Shown piece after piece: positions 16,309 to 28,056 of a stretch of 64,000 nt of DNA; the first letter of the stretch is position 1; every line of letters begins with the position of its first letter. The stretch comes from Merdibacter massiliensis. Its GTDB lineage: Bacteria; Bacillota_I; Bacilli_A; Erysipelotrichales; Erysipelotrichaceae. The stretch is from contig NZ_LT699726.1 in NCBI RefSeq assembly GCF_900155395.1, positions 186,001-250,000 on the forward strand, written 5' to 3'. The notes under the pieces were generated by a model, which had not been told where the DNA came from, ran no database searches, and saw only the letters and a list, made by a program, of their open reading frames with translations. The translations under genes and the position numbers were made by a program.

Positions 16309-17634
16309 TTATTTTAATTCTGGCCACATTCCTTTATTTGCTTCAATCAAAGCATCCAAGACTTTGCGTGCTTTCTTCGCATCATTGATCAAGCGGTTCA
16401 GAGTAAATGCCTGCAATGCTTTCTGATATGAATGTTCATAATAAGCATCCACTAATAATTTTTCACATGATACTTGTTGAACCAGCAATCCTAAATAGAA
16501 TTGTGGAATGCTTCCTACACGCATTGGACGTGGACCGTTGATACCTAATTCGCATACAACTTCTACCATTGCGTCTTTTTGCATATTTGCAATTGCACCA
16601 TCATTTTCAACAATCAGAATGAAACGTCCGTTTGTGTTATAAGCAATTGCTTCAGCAACCTTGATCATCATTTCTGCATGTGCATCAGAAATAGCATGGA
16701 ATTTATCCCCTAATTTTCCTTCTTTAATTACTTCTTCACACTCTTTGAATACACGTGTTTCACGTCCTGCAATAACTTCATCCGCACGTGTGTATTCCGG
16801 ATTTAAATGACTTACTTTGTAGTCTGGATATAGATAATATCCATCATATGTATTTGGCAAATAATCTGGGAAATCTTCCATCATTGTTTGTACAAATCCA
16901 TATGTATCCAGCCAAGACTGATCACGTTGTTCTGCATCTTGTGGCAAAAATCCTTTTTCTTTAATGATTTGACGAATCTTTGGCAGCAGATCTTCACCAG
17001 TTTTTCTATCATACATATGTGTAAACCAACCATAGTGATTCAAACCAAAGTATACTGGATCCAGATCTTCCCAAGAACATCCTAACAAACGGCTAGTAGA
17101 ACGAACAACATTTTCAGGCTGGTCGCAAATATTTAAGATTCGTTTATCTTCAGGAAATTCTCTTCTTAAAGCCTCTGCAACAATAGCAGCAGGGTTTGAA
17201 TAATTTAAAATCCATGCATTCGGTGAATAAGTACGAATTTGATGAATTGCTTCGATCATATCAACACATGAACGAAGTCCATATGCCATTCCACCTGCTC
17301 CGCAAGTTTCCTGTCCAATCATACCCATGCTTAACGGGATATGTTCATCTTCACGACGCATCTGCAAGCCACCAGCACGCATTTGCATAAAAATGAAGTC
17401 CATGCCTTCATATGCAGTTTTAGGATCTGTTGTATACGCAAATTCTAATTCTGGATAACGTTCAGAAAACATGATTTCTCCATATTTTCCAATTGGCTCT
17501 TGACGTTTTTCATTAATATCAAACAATACTAGTTTATTTAAAGGAAATTCTTCTTTTAATCGTACAAAAGATTTCAAAAATCCAAGTGTATATGTACTTC
17601 CTCCACCAACGATACATACATTAAATTTTTTCAT
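16309..17634 (-). CDS. 6-phospho-alpha-glucosidase, GH4 family
   Basis: A 441-aa enzyme that hydrolyses phosphorylated maltose-type disaccharides made by the PTS, using NAD+ and a divalent metal. The NAD-binding CIVGGGSTYTLGF is at the N-terminus, the metal-site cysteine is in ICDQPENV, and the conserved histidine is in GLNHYGWFTHM. ATG 17634 is chosen over 17640 because it lies 7 nt after GGAG. It is the first gene of the interrupted PTS operon. The protein is complete, but with its permease split its substrate supply is doubtful unless another PTS substitutes. A second GH4 gene lies at 57406. Confidence 0.92.
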   Translation of the reverse strand: MKKFNVCIVGGGSTYTLGFLKSFVRLKEEFPLNKLVLFDINEKRQEPIGKYGEIMFSERYPELEFAYTTDPKTAYEGMDFIFMQMRAGGLQMRREDEHIPLSMGMIGQETCGAGGMAYGLRSCVDMIEAIHQIRTYSPNAWILNYSNPAAIVAEALRREFPEDKRILNICDQPENVVRSTSRLLGCSWEDLDPVYFGLNHYGWFTHMYDRKTGEDLLPKIRQIIKEKGFLPQDAEQRDQSWLDTYGFVQTMMEDFPDYLPNTYDGYYLYPDYKVSHLNPEYTRADEVIAGRETRVFKECEEVIKEGKLGDKFHAISDAHAEMMIKVAEAIAYNTNGRFILIVENDGAIANMQKDAMVEVVCELGINGPRPMRVGSIPQFYLGLLVQQVSCEKLLVDAYYEHSYQKALQAFTLNRLINDAKKARKVLDALIEANKGMWPELK

Positions 17635-17674
17635 ATTCATTCTCCTCTTTTTTTCTCTTTTAAGGCCTTAACTG

Positions 17675-17734
17675 AGTACGTACATACTATAATAAAAAAA
17701 ATATCTATGTAAATAGTTACTATACTTTTAGTAT
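17675..17734 (-). promoter_or_regulatory. promoter and candidate operators of the GH4/PTS operon
   Basis: On the minus strand, TTTACA (17713-17708) and TATAGT (17691-17686) are 16 bp apart. A near-palindrome AGTACGTACATACT (17675-17688) overlaps the -10, and a perfect ATACT-TTT-AGTAT repeat (17722-17734) lies upstream of the -35. Both are candidate regulator sites. Confidence 0.5.
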
Positions 17735-17755
17735 GTAATCCCTTACATAGATATT
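17692..17755 (-). terminator. long terminator after the HAD gene, overlapping the downstream promoter
   Basis: A perfect 13-bp inverted repeat, AATATCTATGTAA (17700-17712) and TTACATAGATATT (17743-17755), with a 30-nt loop. On the minus strand it is followed by eight T residues. Confidence 0.75.
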
Positions 17756-17781
17756 TATTACTGTTTAAGTAATTTTTTACA

Positions 17782-18516
17782 TTATTTATTTATCGGAATA
17801 TTCCTGCACCAATTATAAAATTGTAGTAATGACCCTTTCTCAAAAGAATTAATAGGTAACTGATCTGCATTTAACAAACAATCTTCGATCAACTTTACTT
17901 CCATTCCTAATTTCATTGCAACACCGTCTTCTTTTACATCATTTCCTACCATAATACAATTTTCCGGTTTTACTTTTAATTTATGACACACTTCTTCATA
18001 ATATTTAGGATTAGGCTTAGCATAATGAGAATTTTCAAATGTAGTGACTAATGGAAAACGTTCAGGTTCTATATTTAACCATTTTAAGCGAGAATAAGTT
18101 GCTATCTCTGGAAAAATAGGATTTGTTGCGATTGCCACTTGATAACCTTTATTTTGTAGCTCTTCGACAATTTTTTTGCTTAGTTCTGTTAAATTGCATG
18201 CAGTCACACATTTTTGAAAATCATTTTTATAAAAATCCATAAATTCATTTTCACATTCATCATAATTTAGTATTGTGTGTTCATTTAAATATTGACGAAA
18301 AGCTTCTTGATTCGTCTTAGAACCATCATTCAATACCATTTGTTTTGTCCCATCCCAGATTACTTTATATAGTTCTTTTGGATGGATACGATTTTTTAGC
18401 TTATTACTTAATTCCATAAAATATTTTTTTTCAAAATTTCGCATATCCATAGGCAATAATGTACCATCTAAATCAAATAAAATCGTTTTTTGAAATTGAT
18501 AATTCTGAAATCCCAT
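17782..18516 (-). CDS. HAD-superfamily hydrolase
   Basis: A 244-aa haloacid-dehalogenase-type phosphatase. Motif I is ILFDLDGTLLP near the N-terminus, the threonine/serine motif is in VAIATNP, the lysine is in AKPNPKYYEEV, and the acidic motif is VGNDVKEDGVA. The ATG at 18516 has GGAG 8 nt upstream; upstream in-frame codons lack one. Substrate unknown. It stands as a single gene between the hsp20 terminator and the GH4 operon. Confidence 0.88.
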   Translation of the reverse strand: MGFQNYQFQKTILFDLDGTLLPMDMRNFEKKYFMELSNKLKNRIHPKELYKVIWDGTKQMVLNDGSKTNQEAFRQYLNEHTILNYDECENEFMDFYKNDFQKCVTACNLTELSKKIVEELQNKGYQVAIATNPIFPEIATYSRLKWLNIEPERFPLVTTFENSHYAKPNPKYYEEVCHKLKVKPENCIMVGNDVKEDGVAMKLGMEVKLIEDCLLNADQLPINSFEKGSLLQFYNWCRNIPINK

Positions 18517-18579
18517 TATCGTCACTCCTTTATACTTTATAATCAATGCTTCCATTCTAGCATAATTCATGAATAAAAT

Positions 18580-18616
18580 AAAAAAATGTTAGTGAATGAT
18601 TCACTAACATTTTTTA
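18580..18616 (-). terminator. terminator of hsp20
   Basis: Perfect 10-bp stem ATGTTAGTGA / TCACTAACAT with loop ATGAT, flanked by A6 and T6 tracts. Confidence 0.92.
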
Positions 18617-18621
18617 CCTAG

Positions 18622-19092
18622 TTATTCAATAGCAATTGTCTTCTTTTCAGGCAGCTTGTTCACTTCTTTAGGGAATGTGATCTTTAATTCTCCATTCTCA
18701 TAACTTGCCTTGATATCTTCTTCGCTTACTTTCTCTCCTACATAAAAGCTTCGCGAGAAACTTCCGCTGTATCTCTCTTGGCGGATCAGATTGCCTTTTT
18801 CATCCTTATCCTCCGTATTCGTGTTCCTTGATGCGCTCACCGTCAGATATCCGTCATTCAATTCCAGATGTATATCTTCTTTCTTGCATCCAGGCAGTTC
18901 CATATCTAATAGATAATTACCATCCTTCTCCGTGATATCTGTCTTCATTGCCATATCATTTCGTGATGTGAAGATCGGTGATGTAAACATATCATCAAAT
19001 ACTGTATCAAATAAATCATTTGTTCTTGGGAAGAATTTCATATCCATCGCCTCCAGTTGTTTTCTCATCCAATGCTTTTTTTGCATCTGCAT
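18622..19092 (-). CDS. small heat shock protein, Hsp20/alpha-crystallin family
   Basis: A 156-aa chaperone that holds unfolding proteins in a refoldable state. The alpha-crystallin domain spans about residues 45-145 (KTDITEKDGNYLLDMELPGC, then YENGELKITFPK). The N-terminus is short and rich in aromatic residues and methionine. ATG 19092 (GGAAAG upstream) is used; an in-frame ATG two codons later is possible. A CIRCE operator lies 54 bp upstream, so the HrcA repressor should control it. A strong terminator makes it monocistronic. Confidence 0.93.
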   Translation of the reverse strand: MQMQKKHWMRKQLEAMDMKFFPRTNDLFDTVFDDMFTSPIFTSRNDMAMKTDITEKDGNYLLDMELPGCKKEDIHLELNDGYLTVSASRNTNTEDKDEKGNLIRQERYSGSFSRSFYVGEKVSEEDIKASYENGELKITFPKEVNKLPEKKTIAIE

Positions 19093-19145
19093 GAAATCTT
19101 TCCATCGGGCCTTCCCCGATTACACTTATCATTATAGTCAAACTT

Positions 19146-19172
19146 TTAGCACTGTAAAGTGTTGAGTGCTAA
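19146..19172 (-). promoter_or_regulatory. CIRCE element (HrcA operator)
   Basis: TTAGCACTG-N9-GAGTGCTAA matches the CIRCE consensus TTAGCACTC-N9-GAGTGCTAA except for one base in the left arm, with the exact 9-bp spacer. It sits upstream of hsp20. Confidence 0.92.
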
Positions 19173-19217
19173 AAGTGGACATTCTCCCCTTTTCTGTCTA
19201 TTTCTTTCATTTATTAC

Positions 19218-19246
19218 AAAAAAAGTCATTCAAATGAATGACTTTT
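19218..19246 (-). terminator. terminator after jag
   Basis: Stem AAAAGTCATTCA / TGAATGACTTTT with a 2-nt centre, directly after the jag stop on the minus strand. Confidence 0.88.
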
Positions 19247-19252
19247 GATAAA

Positions 19253-19873
19253 CTACTCTTTATCTGGTGTATAAAGAATTTTTAATCGGCGTTGATTTCC
19301 TTCTCCTTCACTAACCGTAGAGATATTCTCCATATCGGCCAAATGATTATGAATTGCCTTTCTTTCGTCTGCTGGCATTGGATCTAAGATTGCATCTGTC
19401 TTTGTTCGTCTAACATCTTTGGCAACCCGCATTGCCAATGCACAAACTTTTTTGTATTTATCTTGTTTATAACCGTTAATATCAATTAATACACCGATTT
19501 TCTTTCTAAATTCTGCAGATACTGCAGCTTTTACGATTGTATTTAATGACTGCAAAGCCCTGCCGTTTTTTCCAATTAAAACTGCATTATTTTCTGCATC
19601 GATATTGATGCGGTAAAAACCATTATCATTTATAACAACAACATCTGCCTGCATTTCAATATTTTCAAAGAATTGATCAAGATAATTTTTCATGAATTCT
19701 TCAATGTCTTTGCTGCAGTATACCTCAGCTTCTACCTTGCCGCCAATTCCTAAAAAGCCGCTTTTTTCTTCTTTTACTGTGTAGGTTAAATCATCAACAG
19801 AAACACCTTTTTCTTCGGCAACACTTTTTAACAATTCATCTAGATTCTTACCAGTATAAACTTTTAAGGTCAT
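19253..19873 (-). CDS. jag: RNA-binding protein Jag/KhpB (SpoIIIJ-associated)
   Basis: A 206-aa protein. The Jag-N domain (about residues 1-55) includes EEKSGFLGIGGKVEAEVY; a KH domain follows (VLIGKNGRALQSLNTIV), then an R3H domain at the C-terminus (DVRRTKTDAILDPMPADERKAIHNHL). KhpB works with KhpA as an RNA chaperone influencing cell division and envelope functions in Firmicutes. It follows yidC by 15 nt in the conserved origin-proximal operon rpmH-rnpA-yidC-jag. GGAGG precedes the ATG. Confidence 0.95.
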   Translation of the reverse strand: MTLKVYTGKNLDELLKSVAEEKGVSVDDLTYTVKEEKSGFLGIGGKVEAEVYCSKDIEEFMKNYLDQFFENIEMQADVVVINDNGFYRINIDAENNAVLIGKNGRALQSLNTIVKAAVSAEFRKKIGVLIDINGYKQDKYKKVCALAMRVAKDVRRTKTDAILDPMPADERKAIHNHLADMENISTVSEGEGNQRRLKILYTPDKE

Positions 19874-19888
19874 TCCAGTCTTCCTCCT

Positions 19889-20890
19889 TTATGCTGCTTT
19901 CTTTGAAATAAAGACTTTATGTACAACTAAGTTCTGACATACACGGAAAATAGAGGATACTAACCAGTAGAATGACATTGCTAAAGGCCATGAGAAGGCT
20001 AAAATAGCAATCATTGCCGTACTCATATACATCATCATGTTCATATTTCCCATCATGCCTCCGCTTTGTTTAGGCTGCGCATATTTCTTTTCTTTCACAT
20101 GATGTTTCTTCTTTTCATAAGCTTGCAGCCATTGCGGAATTTTATATGACAAGAAGTTAAATACAACCATTAATACGAAGATTACAATATAAGAGATTTG
20201 TCCGCCTTGTAAGCCGGCTAATGGTGTTCTTGACAAATCAATAGAACCAAATGATCCAACAACAATAGCACTTGCACGCATAGTTGCATAATACATACCC
20301 ATCAGAATCGGCAACTGAATAAACATGACTAAGATCGAACCAAATGGGGAAATATTATTCTTCTTATATAATGCTTGCATTTCTTGTGCCTGCATCATCT
20401 TAGAACGTTCATCTGATTTTCCAGCATATTTGTTTTGAATTTTTTGTAATTCAGGCTGCAACATCTGCATTCTTTGTGATGAAACCTGTGATTTTACCGT
20501 AAATGCAAATACCAGTAACTGAATCAAACAAGTTGCACCAATAATTCCAAATCCAGCATCTGTTTTACTTGCAATAAAATTGATCAATTGTGCGATTGGC
20601 CAAACGATCAATCCATTAAACCATCCTGTATTCATTGCGTCTCCAAAAGATGTAGCTTCAATCGTAATATAATCATCATCACTTAATTTTTCATACTCAG
20701 CTTTCATTTCTTCTGGAACTTCTGTAACATTGACATTCTTTTTCTGAACTTCGAATGTTTCTGATGCGATAATCTCATTTACTTTCGTTTTACCATCGCT
20801 GCCACGTGGTGAAGAACATGCGGTCAAAGAAACCATTATGATCAAACAGATGAATAACAGTCCTTTTTTATTTTTAAAAAATTTCTTCAT
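19889..20890 (-). CDS. yidC: membrane protein insertase YidC/OxaI (SpoIIIJ type)
   Basis: A 333-aa insertase that helps fold and integrate membrane proteins with or without Sec. The N-terminal lipoprotein signal ends in the lipobox LTAC, Cys25, as is usual for Gram-positive YidC. Five membrane segments follow, the second preceded by a cytoplasmic loop (SQRMQMLQPELQKIQNKYAG). The C-terminal tail is basic. Length is slightly above the Bacillus homologues because of an extra periplasm-facing segment of about 40 residues after the lipobox. It lies between rnpA and jag. Confidence 0.95.
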   Translation of the reverse strand: MKKFFKNKKGLLFICLIIMVSLTACSSPRGSDGKTKVNEIIASETFEVQKKNVNVTEVPEEMKAEYEKLSDDDYITIEATSFGDAMNTGWFNGLIVWPIAQLINFIASKTDAGFGIIGATCLIQLLVFAFTVKSQVSSQRMQMLQPELQKIQNKYAGKSDERSKMMQAQEMQALYKKNNISPFGSILVMFIQLPILMGMYYATMRASAIVVGSFGSIDLSRTPLAGLQGGQISYIVIFVLMVVFNFLSYKIPQWLQAYEKKKHHVKEKKYAQPKQSGGMMGNMNMMMYMSTAMIAILAFSWPLAMSFYWLVSSIFRVCQNLVVHKVFISKKAA

Positions 20891-20942
20891 CTACAATCTC
20901 CTCGCTTACTTTTTATACATCATTTAATCGCATATCTATATA

Positions 20943-21272
20943 CTATACTATTTTAACTTTTTTCTTTAATCTTTCCAACCCTTTTTTGTTGTTTCCATAG
21001 TTTTCTTGATGGTATTTTGGTCGAACAATGATAATCGTGTCATATTTTTCCGTAAAATCAAATAATTCATCAACCATCATACGTACCTGCCGTTTAATTT
21101 TATTTCGTACGACTGCATTTCCTAATTTTTTTCCCACTGAAATACCCACTCTTGCATGTTCCAAAGCTCTTGGCTTGACATAAATAACAAAAGATGGATT
21201 AGCATAAAAATTTTTTTCATTCAAAATTTCATTAAATTCGTAACTTTTACAGACGCGATATATTTTCTTCAT
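20943..21272 (-). CDS. rnpA: ribonuclease P protein component
   Basis: A 109-aa basic protein that binds RNase P RNA and the 5' leader of pre-tRNA. The signature RNR-like segment reads GKKLGNAVVRNKIKRQVRMM, preceded by YVKPRALEHARVGISV. GAGGTGG lies upstream of the ATG. It follows rpmH, with a hairpin terminator between them (21301-21324), an arrangement often seen at Firmicutes origins. Confidence 0.95.
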   Translation of the reverse strand: MKKIYRVCKSYEFNEILNEKNFYANPSFVIYVKPRALEHARVGISVGKKLGNAVVRNKIKRQVRMMVDELFDFTEKYDTIIIVRPKYHQENYGNNKKGLERLKKKVKIV

Positions 21273-21300
21273 ACGTCCACCTCATCCATTCTATTCACAA

Positions 21301-21324
21301 AAAAATCACCCGAAGGTGATTTTT
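21301..21324 (-). terminator. terminator or attenuator between rpmH and rnpA
   Basis: Perfect 10-bp stem AAAAATCACC / GGTGATTTTT closed by a CGAA tetraloop, abutting the rpmH stop. Because rnpA and yidC probably need readthrough from rpmH, it may act as a partial attenuator. Confidence 0.85.
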
Positions 21325-21457
21325 ATGCTGATAACACTTTTCTACCTTTTTTACGACGACGTGCTAGAACTTTACGTCCTCCTACAGTAGCCATACGGGC
21401 TCTGAACCCATGCGTTTTTTGGTGTTTTCTTTTGCTCGGCTGATATGTTCTTTTCAT
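21323..21457 (-). CDS. rpmH: 50S ribosomal protein L34
   Basis: A 44-aa, very basic protein, [20 protein letters not shown], then [20 protein letters not shown] and VLSA. Length and sequence are those of bacterial L34. GGAGGTG lies upstream of the ATG. It is the gene closest to the origin on the leftward side, divergent from dnaA. Confidence 0.97.
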   Translation of the reverse strand: MKRTYQPSKRKHQKTHGFRARMATVGGRKVLARRRKKGRKVLSA

Positions 21458-21988
21458 ACAACTGACACCTCCGATTTCTTTCTTTTATACACATTTTGAG
21501 CATTGCTAACAAATTATACATAATCTCTATCTAAAAGTCAATAAATTTTGTTCATTCTGACTGCTTGCTCCTAAATTAGATTTTATTGATATTTAAAGTA
21601 TTTTCCACTATTCTATTCTTTTTTCCACATCCTATCCACAGTTATTTTTATCCACTTTTCCACATGATGTGGAAAATGTGGAAAACTGTAAAAAAAATGA
21701 TATTTATCCTGTATATTTATCCACAACTTATCCACTTTATATCACGAATCTCCTTCTGGTTATCCACTTTTCCACATTTAAGCTTATCCACAGTCTATTT
21801 TTCCACTATTAATTACTGTGGATATTGTGGATAACTCATAAATCATCGATATTTATCTCTATTTTTTCCACTTTTCATGTGGAAAACTAATTTTTTTATT
21901 ATAAAATTAATTATTTTTTCCACAAAAGCTGCATAGTATTTTATTTCTATTTATAGTAGAATGTTAAAAGAATAGAGAGGAGGTTGCC
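21458..21988. other. chromosomal origin, incA-like DnaA-box region upstream of dnaA
   Basis: A very AT-rich 531-bp gap. Exact or one-off DnaA boxes lie at 21632-21640 (CTATCCACA), 21648-21656, 21717-21725 (TTATCCACA), 21728-21736, 21760-21768, 21784-21792 (TTATCCACA) and 21826-21834 (reverse, TTATCCACA), with many further TTTTCCACA motifs. An A/T-only stretch near 21890-21915 could be an unwinding or promoter region. The position between rpmH and dnaA is canonical. Confidence 0.92.
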
Positions 21989-23356
21989 ATGAACAGCCAA
22001 GAAGAAATACGGTATCAAGAAATATGGGATGCAGTTTTAAAGCTGATCAAAGAAAGCAAGCTCTATGATGATGCAATTTATACAACTTATATCGAACCTA
22101 CTAAATTATTTCGTATGAACGGTGATGTAGCTTTGGTTACGGTACCAAACAATGTATCTAGTTCCATTATTTCTGGAAGTCTAGAACAATGGAAACGCAG
22201 TCTATCTCAAATAGCAGATGGTGAATATACGATACAACTTATATTACATAAAGATGTTGAAAAAATCATGCCAAATGTCATGATCAAAAAACAGACAGAT
22301 TCTTTATTTGAACAGCGTTTTAATAAACTTTATACTTTTGATAATTTTGTTGTTGGAAAAAGTAATCGAGAAGCATATGCGGCTTCCATTGCATGTTGTA
22401 ATTATCCAGGGCAATTTAATAATCCTTTGATGATTTATGGTAATTCTGGATTAGGTAAAACCCATTTACTTCATGCCATTGGAAATTATTTAAAGGAAAA
22501 TCAACCAGAAGCAAAAGTCATTTATATCTACAGTGAGGATATCGTCACATTATTGATAGAAGCCATGAAAAATAAAAATGTTCAAGGAAACAGTGTTGAA
22601 GATATCAAAGCTCGTTTTATGGAATGTGATTTTCTATTAATTGATGATATACAAAGAATGAAGCAATCTGCTTCTCAAGAAATATTTTTTAATTTATACA
22701 ATAAACTCATTGCTGAGAATAAGCAGATCATAATTACTAGCGATATTCATCCAAGTGAATTGAAAGGGATCGAAAATCGTTTAATTTCACGTTTTTTAAG
22801 CGGTTTGAAAGTACGTGTAGGTTCTCCTGAATTTGAAACTGCCAAGGCTATCTTGAAGAAAAAAATTGAAGGCAGAAATGAGTCTATTATGATAGAAGAT
22901 GAAGTGCTAGACTTTATTGCAACTAAATTTTCAAGCGATGTACGGAAATTGGAAGGATCTTTAAATGAACTATTTTTTAAAGCTATCTTAGAAAATCCTG
23001 GTATTATCGATCTTAAATTTGCACAATCTGTATTCAGCAACGAACCTGTTACTGTTGTAGATGAAGATCTAAGCATTGGCAAAATAAAAACTTGTGTTTG
23101 CGAGTATTATGGATTAACAAAAAATCAGATCGAATCAAAATCTAGAACAAAACAGATATCCAATGCGCGGCATATAGCTGTATATATATGCCGGAAACAT
23201 TTGCAGGTTCCTTTTGTGAAAATTGGCTTTTCTTTTGGAAATAGAGATCATTCTACTATTATGTCTTCTTATGAAAAAGCCAAAAAAATGATCAAACAAG
23301 ATCCGTTATTCAAAACTGCAGTTGAACAAATTGAAGCAAAACTAGGTGTCCACTAA
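21989..23356 (+). CDS. dnaA: chromosomal replication initiator DnaA
   Basis: A 455-aa AAA+ initiator. Domain I is at the N-terminus and a short linker follows. The ATPase has Walker A YGNSGLGKTHLL (about 149-160) and Walker B FLLIDDIQRM. The C-terminal HTH ends with the box-reading signature FGNRDHSTIMSSYEKAKK (about 415). It binds TTATCCACA boxes found both upstream and downstream of its gene and opens the origin. GAGGAGG lies 6 nt before the ATG. Boxes in its own promoter region imply autoregulation. Confidence 0.98.
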   Translation: MNSQEEIRYQEIWDAVLKLIKESKLYDDAIYTTYIEPTKLFRMNGDVALVTVPNNVSSSIISGSLEQWKRSLSQIADGEYTIQLILHKDVEKIMPNVMIKKQTDSLFEQRFNKLYTFDNFVVGKSNREAYAASIACCNYPGQFNNPLMIYGNSGLGKTHLLHAIGNYLKENQPEAKVIYIYSEDIVTLLIEAMKNKNVQGNSVEDIKARFMECDFLLIDDIQRMKQSASQEIFFNLYNKLIAENKQIIITSDIHPSELKGIENRLISRFLSGLKVRVGSPEFETAKAILKKKIEGRNESIMIEDEVLDFIATKFSSDVRKLEGSLNELFFKAILENPGIIDLKFAQSVFSNEPVTVVDEDLSIGKIKTCVCEYYGLTKNQIESKSRTKQISNARHIAVYICRKHLQVPFVKIGFSFGNRDHSTIMSSYEKAKKMIKQDPLFKTAVEQIEAKLGVH

Positions 23357-23357
23357 G

Positions 23358-23516
23358 ATATCCACATCTATCCACAATGTATCCACTGTATTTCCACATC
23401 AAAAAAAACGTAAAAAGTCCGTTATTTATCAAATAAAATACAGTTTTCCACATTTATCCACATACTTATTATTATTGTTATAAAGAATATATATAATATA
23501 CAGGAGGATTTTTACC
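23358..23516. other. second DnaA-box cluster between dnaA and dnaN (incC-like)
   Basis: Boxes ATATCCACA (23358-23366), CTATCCACA (23368-23376), GTATCCACT (23379-23387) and TTATCCACA (23454-23462), followed by an almost pure A/T stretch at 23465-23502 that is a likely DNA-unwinding element. With the upstream cluster this makes a bipartite origin. Confidence 0.8.
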
Positions 23517-24635
23517 ATGAATTTTATCATTAATAAACGTTACTTTTATGAAAAACTTTCTATCGTTTCTAGGGCTATCTCCGTGTTTTCTCCATTACCT
23601 GCTTTTTCTGGAGTTAAAATTGATGTCAGTGCAACAGAAATTGTTTTAACCGGCAGTGACTCTGATATCTCTATACGTTCAACGATTTTTCCTAGTGATG
23701 ACAATGCTTTAAAAATCAATGATACTGGCAGCATCGTGATCGAAGCAAAATATATATTGGAAATCGTACGTAAAATTGAAGGGGATGTTGTTGAAATTGA
23801 AGTATTAGATGATACATTGACACAAATATCCGGAACAAACTCTCAATTTAAGATCAACGGGATGAAATCTACTGATTATCCCGCTATCGATTTTTCTAAA
23901 CCTAAAGAATCATTTACTATTTCTTCTGCAAAATTAAAAGAAATTATTACACAGACTTGTTTTGCGACTAGTGATCGTGAGACCAGACCTGTTTTGACCG
24001 GAGTAAATTTCTCATGTCAAAATAAACAATTATATTGTATAGCAACAGATTCTTATCGCTTGGCAAAGAAAACTGTGGAAATTGAAGATGACCTTAATTT
24101 TAATATCACGATCCCATCAAAAAGTTTACAGGAAGTTCTAAAAAGTATTGGTGAAGAGGAAGCTGTACATATCTATGTAGATCATAAAAAATGTCAATTT
24201 TTGATTGATCATACAACTATTCAAACACGATTGATCGATGGTTCTTATCCAGAAACAAATCGTTTGATTCCATCCAATTATCAATATGAGCTTCGTATCG
24301 ATTCTAAGGAGTTGTTAAATGCTATTGATCGTGCTAGTTTTATAAAAAATGATGGTGTATATATTATTAAATTTTCTCTGGATACAAATGAATGTATTTT
24401 ATCTTCCAGCTCTGCAGAGGTAGGTTCATCTATGGAAGTTCTTTCCGATGCAAAGTTTACCGGAGAACACTTGAATGTAAGTTGTAATGGACGTTATGTG
24501 TTTGAGGCTTTAAAAGCTTTGAATGCTGGAGAAATCATATTTCACTTATGTGGTGAAATGAAACCTTTTACCATTCATACAGAAGGTGATGAAAGCATTT
24601 TAATGCTGGTTGTCCCATTACGTACGTATGCATAA
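23517..24635 (+). CDS. dnaN: DNA polymerase III beta sliding clamp
   Basis: A 372-aa clamp. It has three similar domains of about 120 residues. The conserved loop in domain 2 reads FATSDRETRPVLTGV, and the C-terminal MLVVPLRTYA resembles the family end (MPMR-L-type). It encircles DNA and tethers polymerase, MutS, MutL and others. GGAGG precedes the ATG. The gene is followed by its own terminator at 24657-24695. Confidence 0.97.
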   Translation: MNFIINKRYFYEKLSIVSRAISVFSPLPAFSGVKIDVSATEIVLTGSDSDISIRSTIFPSDDNALKINDTGSIVIEAKYILEIVRKIEGDVVEIEVLDDTLTQISGTNSQFKINGMKSTDYPAIDFSKPKESFTISSAKLKEIITQTCFATSDRETRPVLTGVNFSCQNKQLYCIATDSYRLAKKTVEIEDDLNFNITIPSKSLQEVLKSIGEEEAVHIYVDHKKCQFLIDHTTIQTRLIDGSYPETNRLIPSNYQYELRIDSKELLNAIDRASFIKNDGVYIIKFSLDTNECILSSSSAEVGSSMEVLSDAKFTGEHLNVSCNGRYVFEALKALNAGEIIFHLCGEMKPFTIHTEGDESILMLVVPLRTYA

Positions 24636-24656
24636 ATTTTGAATATAATAAGGAGA

Positions 24657-24695
24657 GGTATCATTGTGAAGTATTGATTAATGATACCTTTTTTT
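24657..24695 (+). terminator. terminator after dnaN
   Basis: Perfect 9-bp stem GGTATCATT / AATGATACC, 14-nt loop, seven T residues. A new -10 (TATAAT, 24763-24768) precedes the S4 gene. Confidence 0.88.
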
Positions 24696-24797
24696 AGGAA
24701 TATCTTCGCCGAATAAGGTATAAAAATTAATGGAATTTCAACAAATATATCTATATTTATGATATAATATGATAGATGTGAAGAGAGGCTTTTAGCT

Positions 24798-24997
24798 ATG
24801 GAATTTAAAGTAAAAAACGAATTTATTACGCTTGGGCAGTTGCTGAAAGCTTGTGATTTCATCTCCAGTGGTGCGCAGGCCAAATTTGCTGTAAAAGAAC
24901 TTGATATCAAGGTCAATGATGAGAAAGAAGATCGCCGCGGTAGAAAATTGTATTCCGGAGATGTTGTCGTCATTGATGGATCTGAAATTAGATTAAA

Positions 24998-25001
<4 letters not shown>
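24798..25001 (+). CDS. yaaA: S4-domain RNA-binding protein, YaaA/RlbA type
   Basis: A 67-aa protein that is essentially one S4 domain: FITLGQLLKACDFISSGAQA, then DIKVNDEKEDRRGRKLYSGD. In B. subtilis the equivalent protein is encoded between dnaN and recF and is linked to ribosome assembly. Its stop overlaps the recF start by 4 nt (ATGA). Confidence 0.93.
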
Positions 25002-28043
<3,042 letters not shown>

Positions 28044-28056
28044 GAGGTAAGCATTC

